A stretch of 38,771 nucleotides of DNA from Tieghemiomyces parasiticus. Its lineage: Eukaryota; Kickxellomycota; Dimargaritomycetes; Dimargaritales; Dimargaritaceae. Below, piece by piece: positions 9,094-18,878 of the stretch. Made by a program: the position numbers and the translations under genes. The notes beneath the pieces are model-generated. The model had not been told where the DNA came from. It ran no database searches and saw only the letters and a program-made list of their open reading frames with translations. Positions within the stretch are counted from its first letter, which is position 1. Each line of letters opens with the position of its first letter. The DNA is taken from the NCBI GenBank assembly GCA_027575765.1, contig JANBPT010000393.1:1-38771 (forward strand), written 5' to 3'.

Positions 9094-11826
9094 ATGGCAA
9101 AGGCCAGCAGCATACCCGCCGACCTGTTCGAGGCCCTCCTTCGTGGTAGCCGCTTCACCACGCGGCTGGGTACTCCGACCGTGGACCGACCAGACTCCAC
9201 CCCCGGCATGTCTACCTGTGCTAGTTGGGAGGCGGCTGCCGTGCTGGATGCCGACCGCGATTACATTTACGCCGGTGAGAATCTGGACGCCTACGTCGTC
9301 TGCGAATTGCCGACCGATTGGCAGACGGTCGTGCGAAACCATGGCCCCCGGGCGGGCTGGTGTGGCGAGTGGGACGTCGTGCGGCGATTCCTAGAGGCCC
9401 TTCAGCTGCACCTGGATATCGCCGGCACTCACCAGGCCCCTCCAACGTTAATGCCACCGCCGCTGCCAGCAGGCCAGACCTTGTCTACGTATTCGCTTGC
9501 GCCCACACATACGCCACAGTCACAGTCCAGGCTACCGATGGCCGAAGCTGCGGTGTCGGCCAAGGGCTCGCCCCCGACCGCAGTGGCTCCGATATCTATT
9601 CCCTCTGTCCTGGCAGCTACCGAAAAGGCCGCCGCGACTACCAACCGCCTATCGTTTCATAACATTGGGGCTTACTTTGGGACCAGCCTCCGTCGCACTT
9701 CATCGCAACCGGGCCCCAGCCACGCCCATCGGACGACCCTGCCGCCCCGAGTGATGGCCCCAGTCGAGGTTGAGACCGAAGTCACTCCTGGTCAAGTCCC
9801 GTCTGGACATTCAGTACCCACACCGCCGCCGCTCAGTAGTGTCGAGCGAACGGCTGCGTGGTTCACCACGACGGTTGATGCGCGACACCAGCCGGAAGAT
9901 GTACAGATCATCATGGATCGCCCTCTGCGGTCGTCTTCGTCCGATCCAGTACTAAATGCCCTGCCACCTACGGCGGTGTTCCGCGTCCCATTGCCACTCG
10001 CCCAGCTGCCAAATGGGGCCATGGCCGGGTTCCCGCTGGTTCGCGTCTCGCTCATAGCTGTGGGCGACCCGACCCGTGTCCGACCACACGATCGGCCCTG
10101 TCATCACGTCGGTGGCAGGCACCGGCCGGCCGAGGTGACCGAGAGCACCGACGTGCGGTCGCTGGCAGACCTAGTAAGCGGGTTAACCGTCGACGCAGCC
10201 CACCGGACGGGCACCCCCGCGCCTAGCGAGACGTTGGACCTAGAGAACGATGACGACGACTGGTTTCCTTGGCCGCGAGAGGCCGGGCGGTCCGAATTGA
10301 CGCGCACGGCACAGTGCGACCCTGTAGAGGGCCCTGCCGCCCATATACCCAGCCGCTCGCTCACCTTCAGCTACCCGCTACGCCAGGCCTTGGGCTCGGC
10401 CTACGAGATCGTCTGGGGTGGGCCCCCCACTCAAGTCTACCTGGTCGTTGAGCTCACCAATGTCGAGCGTGGTAACGAGGCTGGTCGCTATGGTCCTTAC
10501 CATATCACGTCGGTTACCGGACAGTCGGATCTGCTAGTGCTCACCCCATTAAGCGCCGCGGTCACCGCCACCAACACCACTGCTGCTGAGACAAACTCGA
10601 CCGGCTCACCGTTCCCGCTCTGTGTACCTTCAGGCTCGGCTCGGACGCTTGTCTTTCGACTGGATCGTCTGATAGGCAGCAGCGGTGCTGGTGATGGCGA
10701 GGCCGGTGCTTGGGAGGGTCCAGCTGTGTTGGAAATGACCATCGAAGGTCGAGCCGAACTACCCTCCGTCAGCACCACAGTAACGACGAGCGGACTGTCC
10801 CATGTGCGTACCGAACAGGTCGATCTTACCCCGGTTCTCCCGTGGCTCCTACCCACCAGCTGCCCTTCGGGACCGGGCCAAGCGAGCTCCATACGCGTCC
10901 CTGGGTCCATCAGTACCGCCACCGCGGCCTACAGTGACGGTAGCAGCGACGGTGATAGTCATCGTCGGGCTTCCTCGATCTTGAGCAACCCGACGGTCCA
11001 CCCGCCACCAACCAAACCGGCGACGGGACGGGTGCGTTTGGATACGCTTACCAGCAGCAGCAGTAACCGGTCCTACTTGACGTCGGCCGGTCCGTCGCCC
11101 CAACGTAATTTTTACCCCGTCACTCCGCCGGGACCCCGCCCTATACCTGCGGACTCGCCAGCCTCATCCACCACGACCACCGCCTCGCTCCTACCAGCCC
11201 CCGTCCCTATGGATCATACCCTATCTTCGGCAAGACGCCCGACCATGTCCATGTTACCCATCACCCGCCACACCAGTCTACAAGACCCTCGGCTGATGGG
11301 CGACCGTCGGTTCCAATCCGCGCCGCATTCCAAGCCTCTGCGACCCCCGCCGCTTCACCCATCCGCGGTGATGGCGACGGCTAGGAAGGGGGGCTCCCGT
11401 ACCGCCGTCGTGTCGGTCACGGTCCCGCGGACGATCGTGCGTAAGGGTGAGACTCTGTACATTAAGGTGGCCGTGACTAGTACGGTCGCCGCCCGACAAA
11501 CTTGGACCCTACTCAGCGACCCTTCACCGTCGTCCGCTATATTATCCTCATCAGCGACCCCGCAATCGACGCCGGTAGCGCCGCGGGCGACCGTACCGTT
11601 GATCCCCCTCGACCCCGCCGTGGACTTTGAGTTACCCAGGGTGGCCGCGTGCCGGTCAATTACCATGCGGTTCGTTGCGTGCACCCCTGGCTTCCATCAA
11701 TTGCACGACCTCCTTCGTCTGGTACGGCCGACTGAAGATGATGTGGAATCTATCCCCGTAGGTGCTGACCTATCCGTTTACGTGCTACCTTCTCCTCTCC
11801 CGGTCAGTATGGCAGTTGTCAGCTGA
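9094..11826 (+). CDS. Candidate TRAPPII subunit, TRAPPC14 (MAP11) / Trs65-like
   Basis: A single-exon frame of 910 residues, started here at the ATG in ACCATGG at 9094. The frame is also open upstream from a TTG at 9049, which is unlikely to be used. It has islands of conserved-looking sequence separated by Ser/Thr/Pro-rich linkers. Their order resembles the metazoan TRAPP subunit TRAPPC14. First is a DYIYAGENLDAYVVCEL strand segment near residue 70, then a PLPLAQLPNG segment near 297. A beta-rich block follows at about 430-580 (YEIVWGG, QVYLVVELTNV, LVFRLDRLI). Last come a C-terminal VPRTIVRKGETLYIKVAV block near 790-810 and a PGFHQLHDLLRLV segment near 870. Known members have Ig-like domains and act in the TRAPPII tether at the Golgi and recycling endosomes. 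This identification rests on remembered motif order, not on an alignment score. The frame and codon use strongly support a real gene; the function is tentative. Confidence 0.85.
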   Translation: MAKASSIPADLFEALLRGSRFTTRLGTPTVDRPDSTPGMSTCASWEAAAVLDADRDYIYAGENLDAYVVCELPTDWQTVVRNHGPRAGWCGEWDVVRRFLEALQLHLDIAGTHQAPPTLMPPPLPAGQTLSTYSLAPTHTPQSQSRLPMAEAAVSAKGSPPTAVAPISIPSVLAATEKAAATTNRLSFHNIGAYFGTSLRRTSSQPGPSHAHRTTLPPRVMAPVEVETEVTPGQVPSGHSVPTPPPLSSVERTAAWFTTTVDARHQPEDVQIIMDRPLRSSSSDPVLNALPPTAVFRVPLPLAQLPNGAMAGFPLVRVSLIAVGDPTRVRPHDRPCHHVGGRHRPAEVTESTDVRSLADLVSGLTVDAAHRTGTPAPSETLDLENDDDDWFPWPREAGRSELTRTAQCDPVEGPAAHIPSRSLTFSYPLRQALGSAYEIVWGGPPTQVYLVVELTNVERGNEAGRYGPYHITSVTGQSDLLVLTPLSAAVTATNTTAAETNSTGSPFPLCVPSGSARTLVFRLDRLIGSSGAGDGEAGAWEGPAVLEMTIEGRAELPSVSTTVTTSGLSHVRTEQVDLTPVLPWLLPTSCPSGPGQASSIRVPGSISTATAAYSDGSSDGDSHRRASSILSNPTVHPPPTKPATGRVRLDTLTSSSSNRSYLTSAGPSPQRNFYPVTPPGPRPIPADSPASSTTTTASLLPAPVPMDHTLSSARRPTMSMLPITRHTSLQDPRLMGDRRFQSAPHSKPLRPPPLHPSAVMATARKGGSRTAVVSVTVPRTIVRKGETLYIKVAVTSTVAARQTWTLLSDPSPSSAILSSSATPQSTPVAPRATVPLIPLDPAVDFELPRVAACRSITMRFVACTPGFHQLHDLLRLVRPTEDDVESIPVGADLSVYVLPSPLPVSMAVVS

Positions 11827-12127
11827 ACCCACCCTTTCATTATTCAGCTACCCTGAGGCCCTGCTCCTTATCTTACCAACTCCCCCCTTTCACCCTCCTC
11901 TCCCCTACACCCACTGTATACACATGTACAAAGCCCTTTGGCATTGTGAATTCGTATCTGTACATCTTCCTTTACACGCTTTTTTTGTGACCGTACCAAT
12001 GTGGACCCGTCATAGTCTGAGTCAATTGCGAGCCTGAACAAAGCCATCCCCCCTTTTTTTCCTTATACATATACCCACTGACATTTAAAAAAATCTCGAA
12101 TTCTATCGTCGGCGATAAAAAACGAAA
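11827..12127. terminator. Shared 3' region of two converging genes
   Basis: These 301 bases separate the stop codons of the 910-residue gene and the Sfr1-like gene, which converge. The region has T-rich stretches (about 11988 and 12050-12061) and an A-rich stretch (about 12087-12122), as expected of polyadenylation regions for both strands. No exact cleavage site can be named. Confidence 0.4.
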
Positions 12128-14306
12128 TTAAGCCGCGGAAAATTCGTCCTCCTCAGCGTCAAAGCGAATCAAGTCTGGGTCGGCATTTAGCATAAGCAAG
12201 AACCCACCGAGTGTGATGGCCGTACCAGGTGCGCAGTTTCGTGTCGTCTCAGCGTTACTGTCATCTTCACCATCTCCGCCGTCTGAAAGGCCGGGACTTT
12301 GCCTTGTAGACAGCCGGGGTTCTGGCTCGTCAAAAGCCCGGTTGCCACCACCAGAAGCGGGCCAAACCCCATCGGGCTGAGATTCTCTGAAGCGTTCGTA
12401 GAGGTGCAGGATGGCCTGCTGGGCGGCCCTTCGCCATTTAGATATCAACTGGTCCAGAGGCTGGCCTTTGTTCTGTGGAGTAATGTGGGCGTTTAGGTAA
12501 AGTGGTACCATAAGGAGATTACAGGGAGTTAATATATATATATATATATATATCAAAATTGGCTGTCTGGATCAGGCCTGGTAATCCAATGGTGCCATTG
12601 AGGCATTCGTCTAGAACTATATGGCTAAGGCCTCGCACAATTACGACCCCCATCTATCCTTTCCCTGCCACACACGTCCATGTCGCCATCTCTCTCTCAG
12701 ACGTCATGGCTACTCCAGAGAGTAATAATGTATGTATCTCCCTCCCCCCCTTCTGGCCGAAAACCCTTGGTGGTAGTGACACCTTACCTGCTTGATAATC
12801 GATCTTACGAGACCCAGTTTACGGCGTCGGTCTTCAGCTCGATCGATGGCCTGCTCAAGTCGCCGCTGCTCGGCAGCCAGGTTCGCTACCTTCGGGTCAG
12901 CTACCATCGTCGCCACTGCTGAAGGGGTAACGGCGAACAAACGACGTTTAGGTGACCGTCCGCTGATCAAGCCTGGTGCCCTCCGGGCCACGGGCATCGA
13001 CCTTGTGACTTGCAACGTACTCCCTCCCTCTGCCTGCCTCCCTCCTCCATTTGCCAACGTCCCCGGGAGAGGGGTCGCCGGGGTAGCAGGAGTCGGGGTG
13101 TTTTGACCTAGGGTAGGGGTATTCGACGAGCTAGCAACTTTAAGCGGAGACCGAAAGGGCTTTCCGAGCCCGCCGCGACCGGGCGTGGCGCGGAGCCGTT
13201 TGACTCGTGACGGGGTAGGAGTCACCGGCTGAGCATCACAGTATGTATCGTCGAGACATACGGTATGATATTATAAGGTTAATAAGGCAATGGGGTCAAA
13301 GGTGACGGCATAATTCACCTCGGCTGTCTTTGGTAGTCGTCTTGGGAACGTACTTCATTTGACGCCCGGGGTCCTTACATATGAAACACTATGGTCCCTC
13401 TCATAACTACCACGCCTGTCAAGACTGAAGGACGCTTACATTGGCTGCGCTTGCCAGGGTCAAGCTGGTGGGCGGATTCGGTACTAGTTTATCGACACTA
13501 GAGTTCGAGGGCGTACCCACCCGCGGGTCATCGGGAATTTCTGGTGGTAATTGTTGTGAAAAAAGTTTGTTGGGAAACTTCGCGCATTAAGTGCCTATAC
13601 GTGATGATACCTCACGCCTCCATCTTCAACACGCGCTGGGGGGGAGGTGGATCGGTAGAACGACAACGACAGCTGAATACTCATAGCTGCGCCAATAGAA
13701 ATATACCTACCGGTACAGTAGCGCGCAAAGTACACCCGGATGGTGGTACCATCCCTTGTCGGTGCCTCGTAATCATGGACCCAGAGGCATCGACACCGTT
13801 CCAGTTCTTCGATCGTCATATCGACTGATGAGGAAAGGTGCTAAACGAAAAACAACAACAATTGTGTCCGTGATGATGGGGTGGAAGGGAATCAATCCAG
13901 GTGAGATCACAAAGTTAATTTTTGCGAGGTCCGGATTAATCAACAGACCAATGCCTCGAACAGGTTGAAGGGGCCGTGTCCGACCGCGGTGTAAGTGAAT
14001 CTAGGAGCCAGTTATCCGGCTTCTCATCGAAGTGAACATATATTGGCTTCTCCGTACCCCTTAGCCGCCGCCCCCCGGGAGCCTGTCAGTCAGGGCCTTA
14101 CGAAACAAGAGGTCAGCTGGTTAGGTGGAGGGAGCCCTGGGCCTTACCTCGTAGTTCTCTAGCGCGCGGCGTAGAACGGTATCGGAGAGGGCCCAGGTGT
14201 TGTGTGTGTGCGGCGGTACGGAAACCTGTTGGCGGAGTAGGTCGTGCAAGGTCCGTTCCGTCAGCTCAGGACCCGGGCCCGCTAGACCGGCTGGAGAGGC
14301 ATCCAT
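12128..14306 (-). CDS. SFR1: Sfr1/Mei5-like recombination mediator with unassigned N-terminal region
   Basis: Five phase-compatible exons can be joined: 14306-14148, 13840-13711, 13540-13440, 13228-12788 and 12472-12128, giving 391 residues. Introns have GTAAGG, GTAGGT, GTAAGC and GTAAGG donors and TAG, CAG, CAG and CAG acceptors. The C-terminal part fits the Sfr1/Mei5 family: a GKPFRSPLK motif at about 152-160, a coiled coil at about 235-277 (EQRRLEQAIDRAEDRRRKL), a KWRRAAQQAILHLYERF helix, and a closing segment with LNADPDLIRFDAEEDEF. In yeasts Sfr1/Mei5 pairs with Swi5/Sae3 to stimulate Rad51 and Dmc1 strand exchange. Exons 1-3 (residues 1-130, including MTIEELERCRCLWVHDYEAP) match no family I know. 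They could be an N-terminal domain of this gene or a separate upstream gene. The last two exons are secure, and the first three are good but unproven. Confidence 0.62.
12532..12553. repeat. (AT)n microsatellite in an intron
   Basis: About 11 AT units lie inside the last intron (12473-12787) of the Sfr1-like gene, some 60 bases before its 3' splice site. It is a simple repeat, likely length-polymorphic, with no other visible role. Confidence 0.9.
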
Positions 14307-17300
14307 GTGCTAGTAGCAGTGGGGTCGGGTAACGAATGTGATGACAGGGTGCTGGTCAAGCGGGTTCCAAGACAGGCTGGTTAACAAGGGCCAGAAACAG
14401 AATAATGGGCGACATGGGGGGGGAATGTTTAGCTTTCCTCGGCAGAACCAACAATGGAGTTTGGCGGCCACCAGCTCGCCTTTGCCTCTATGCGGTGTTG
14501 GTCGCAACGCCTTGATGCTCTCCGCTCGAGTGGAGTAGTCCTCCAACCCCATGTTAGCCCCAGCTACCGCAGCAGTACGCTACCCGGCCCACCATCTTGT
14601 AAGGCCAGCTCGCTTCGGCTAGGAAGACACTCCGGAGCAAACCCGGCCGTCACGTGAGAAACAACAATTTAAGTATACATAGAGTGGAGGTGGTGATCCG
14701 CGGTCTGTCCAGAAGCATCGTGCCAACTTACCTACCTACGTTTTAGCCCCCGTCCTGGCCGAACTCTCAATCCATTGATGAACCCTCGGGTTCCCAGGCT
14801 ATAATCTTCGATCTAAATATGATGAAGTTACCTTCGGCCAACCTCCGGCAAGGTGTGATGGTGGGCTGGGCAGCTCGCGAGAGGTGGCAGTACCACATCG
14901 GGTAATAAGCATGGGGAATCCCAATATAAAACGTATGAGGCTAGAGTCCAAGGTGCCAAGTTGACCAGCAGTTGCGTAGCGAAGGCGGGGGGGGGCAGAC
15001 CAACTGTATTAGGCCATCGCAGTCAACATTACCGACCGAGGCAATCCCTCAATGAGAGGGGAGGGGTGCGACAATCGGTTATCCGACCATCCATGCTAAC
15101 GCTCTAAAAAAGAGACCCGCATAGTTATCGCTCATCAGACTCATGGGCTAACCCCCCGACCATTCCAAAGGCGGAGGACCGTTTCTCATCATAATCCATC
15201 CCGGCCGCAACGCTTAATCACCCACGGCACCCGGCGTGCGTGGATTATTCATCAGCAATTTGTGCCCACACAAGTAACTCCTTTTGGCAAGTATCTTGCC
15301 GTCATTATACAGCGTTGCAACCCTGGTATCGCCCCGGCCCGTCTTCCCATTCACCTTCGCCCTATTGAGCGTACGCAACCGTGAAGGGCCTGGTAGACTG
15401 TACAGCGTATACCAATCTTAAGGGCGGTACGACGACCAACTTGCTTCACATACCACATGGGGCAATCCGAAGGGTGGGAATTGCTGCCACCCTCCCCCCC
15501 AAGGTCTTGGCCGCAGGCCCACCTCCCGGCCCTGATGTAGTCGAGGTGTTGGCACCCGATGCAACCCCCGGTGGATACACACAATTCAAGGCCAAGGGCA
15601 GCCGGCCATCGTAAAGCCACTTTAGTCGAGTGGCCATCTGGCCGACGCCCACAGCTCAACGAGGTGGCAAATTAACCGGCGCTAGCATGGCCTATAGCGT
15701 CGACTAGGGAGAGGAGGGGCTTGATGGTTGAAGGGACACTTACATCAGAGTGTGTATATGCTAGCCATGATCTCCGACCCACCAGGACGAGCGCAGGATA
15801 AAAGTGTCCCTGACCCCGCCCTTGGATTGGGCCGGTGAAGATCCCGGGATAGCACCATCGAAGGCGCGTGGGACGCTGCAAATGGGCGCGGGGGAACCCG
15901 GAAGAGCGTAGCAAGCGAGCGGGGGAGCAGAGGAGTAGTCTCAGGCAGGCCGGCCAAGTACCCGACCAATGGCCTACGCGATAAGCGCAGAGGAACAGAA
16001 TTCCATCCCTGAGCGTGTGTAGATGTGCCAGCGGCCTCCCGCCCGACCTATCCGGCAGATGGGCCGTCAGATAACGGAACACTGATTGGCTGACGGCGCA
16101 CCAATATTTCATTAGTTTGGCCGTCTTTAATCCCAAGCCCAAGCCAGCCAAGCACAGCGGCAGGAAATCGTTGCGTGACTTGTGTAGCCCTTTTGGCATG
16201 TGCCCGGCAACTGATGGCCCGAAAGGCGCCTATCCGGATAACCTGGCGACCACTGGCCACAGAATCTGGCGTTGAGCGCTAGGTGCCAGTCACGGATCAG
16301 GTGCGGGGCCAGTGACGGTGAGAAGGGTCGCAGGATCAGGTTCATTAGACGCCAGCTTCCTGTGAAGCCCTCAGCTTGCGTGCCCCTTCGATATGACCCA
16401 CGATCTAGCCTTCTTTGTCCGGCCCCAACCCAACTAGGGAAAATTGAGTCATAAACAAACGACCATCACAGAACCCTGCGGCTGCTAGCTAAAGCTAGTG
16501 GGTTCGGGAGGATATGCCGTAGCGCAGTCCCCGACACTCACCCACGCCCCCCCCCCAGTGTCAACCTTGCCGGGAGCCAGGGTCTTTGGAAGCCAGACCC
16601 CCCACCGCACCACCGGTTCGGTTTCATGTCTTATCTCTGACCGTAGCCACACGTGACGGCCAGGGCGAACGCTACCGTCGTGCACTAGGAAGCGGGCCTG
16701 GTCCGGATTGTGGCGCTCCGCATGGGCGCACACACTCGCACTCGTACAGTTGGCGGTGTCACCGTCACGGCCCTGACGAGAGCCCGGGGGTGGCGTGGAT
16801 CCCCAGAGGGGCTGGCCGCTGGCTACTAGCCACCGCCTTGCCCTTTTCATTCTCCCCCCAGCGCTTCGACCGTATGCTCAGCCTCTGACCAGGTAACCGC
16901 CCTGGCCGGTATGTTTAATGGACGATAGAGGGAGTTGTAAAGCCCCGGAAGGTTAACAGCGGATCACGTCAGAGCAACTACGACTTTGAAGCAGCGTGCT
17001 TTAGGCTCGCCACGCCCACCCTCGCATGTCGCCATACCTTCCTCCCTCCCATCCATCATCAGGTAGATGCATGCGTGCGATAAGGCCGCGTGGGTGTGCC
17101 GCGGTAAGGGCCCGGGCGATAGGAGCAGCGACCGATGGGCATGTCGGTAAAGAGAACGGGAGGCACGGAGGAACACGGAAAACTAATGGGTCCCCGCGCC
17201 ACGAGAGAGAGGTTCATTCGGGCGGTCCGCGTCGCCTTCACCCTTCTTATCGGTGTTCGCGATCAGCCCGAGTGCAGGCCAGCGATATCCAAGCTATAGG

Positions 17301-17340
17301 TATCCGTTGCTAAGCGCATATATAGATAAACACATACACA
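14307..17340. other. Region without a recognisable gene, possibly holding gene remnants
   Basis: About 3 kb upstream of the Sfr1-like gene. Several overlapping frames of 70-175 codons exist on both strands (for example minus 16199-15672 and 16850-16485, plus 15381-15614 and 16586-16888), but none has a domain I recognise. Overlapping open frames on both strands are expected in GC-rich non-coding DNA. A 10-C run plus AG at 16547-16558, followed by an open plus-strand frame to 16888, resembles a 3' splice site and terminal exon, but no upstream exon was found. G runs lie at 14416-14423 and 14987-14995. Confidence 0.4.
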
Positions 17341-18878
17341 CTTACGGAGGCTGCATTTATCTGGCGCTCCTTTGCTTGCCTCGCAGCCCTTCCCTTCCCA
17401 CTATCGCACCCCTCTTCATGCTATCTAACTATATAAAGTCGGACCTGCGCGGCCCCTTGAAAGCGCATATACCTTCCCTCCCGCCGTACATTTATCGCCT
17501 GTGTGATTCTATGCAGCCTATGTAGCGAGTCCTTATTGAATGTGTTGGCTGTCTTCCTGCTGGTCTTCTCCTGTCGCTGTCCCCCCCCCCGCCAGAGTGC
17601 TTTCCCACCCTTTTCCTTCAAACGGGACTCTGGGGTGCACCAGCCCACCGGCTTCACAGCCCTCCCACGTTGCCCACCTACCCCCACACACACACCCACT
17701 CACCTGGCCCTCGTCAGTCGGCCCTTTTACAGTCCCCGTAGGCCTCCCATTTCCCTTTTGGGCGTGTGGAGTAGTCCCACACCCAGATCCGCCGTCCTCC
17801 TGGTCTAGCCCTCTAACCATCCGGTATATATAAGCTAGTGGCGCTCCCGCCCTCCCGACGCGGTACACCACCGGCTTATTTAATTTTACCACCTCCCTCC
17901 CTCCCTAATTCCCTCCACCCTCTTCGTAATTAGATCCCGTCTATCGTTTTCGGACATTGTCCCCCCCCCAGATTTTCCCGACAGTCCCGGTTGCTCCCTG
18001 GCCCCCCTTTAATCTAAAGCCACCGCTCCCTCCCCTCCCCTAATCGCTATCTATATCGCCACCGCCTACATAGGCTCAAACCAGGCTCCGCTTGGACCCC
18101 TCCTCCCATCCGCTCTCGTTTCCCACCCCGCCCGAATAGTGGACCACCATCACCTTCCCTTTCGAACCGTCTTAAAACTTTGGGTCTTTCATCAGCGCCG
18201 GCCAACCATCGCCGACTATTACCCCCTCCCAGAGTCACAAGTTTGGCCTCTACCCCGCCATCTAACTGGCCTGTCAAGTACTGTACTGTCGCTGCTTACG
18301 GGCTCGCCAGTGTCTTTACAGTTTGCGGCGTTCGATACCGTCCATGCCCCCCTCTCTCTCTTCCCCTCCCAGTCCATTCTCAGCCCGGTAGTCGTATATA
18401 TCCATCGCTCACCCTTTGGGCTACGTTATCCTCCGCGCCTGTTTTGTTCGTCATACCTTTTCCTCCTCCTCCCCCCTTTTGTAACACACGTCCCATCTCC
18501 TACCCTTGTGCTTCCTCACTTCCAAGCTAAAACACGGTGTTTCTTCCAAACCTCCTCGCTCCCCTCCATTTGCCCTCACACTTTTCCCGCTTCCAAGCCT
18601 ACAACCAACCACGCGGCCCTAGAATAGAATTGACTTACCGACTGTCCGGTTTACAATTCCCGCACCCTTATCCACTTTGCCTTCGGCTCCGAAATCCCGC
18701 CTTCCACCCACACCCCGTCGACCGCGTTAGACCGTTATCAGGCCTAGAACCCCCGGCCGCTCTCTGCCCCGCCATTACGCCTTCGTATTTATACCACCCG
18801 TTCCCACGGTTCTGACCGCAGCTCGCCCTTACTCTGCCCCGCCTTGCCCACCAACCTGTACCGTCTCCACATGAGACC
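17341..18878 (+). promoter_or_regulatory. Long pyrimidine-rich leader of the REG1-like gene
   Basis: For about 1.5 kb before the start codon the plus strand is dominated by C and T, with many CCTCC, CCCTCC and TTTCCC strings. It includes C runs at 17581-17590 and 17961-17969. TATA-like strings are at about 17430 (ATATAAAG) and 17825-17833 (TATATATAA). If the second is the core promoter, a CT-rich 5' UTR of about 1 kb follows, which is long for a fungus and may contain a leader intron. CT-rich stretches before start codons are typical of strongly expressed or regulated fungal genes. Reading frames here are by-products of the skewed composition. Confidence 0.5.
17825..17834 (+). promoter_or_regulatory. 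Candidate TATA box
   Basis: A TATATATAAG string stands within an otherwise CT-rich region about 1,050 bases before the REG1-like start codon. The match to the TATA consensus is perfect, but use as a promoter is inferred. A second candidate is near 17430. Confidence 0.3.

Noticed and set aside
13541..13710. Alternative acceptor CCCCCCCAG (minus strand, near 13636) for exon 3 of the Sfr1-like gene.
   Set aside because: The frame carried over from exon 2 meets a stop after about a dozen codons; the acceptor at 13541 keeps it open to the next donor.
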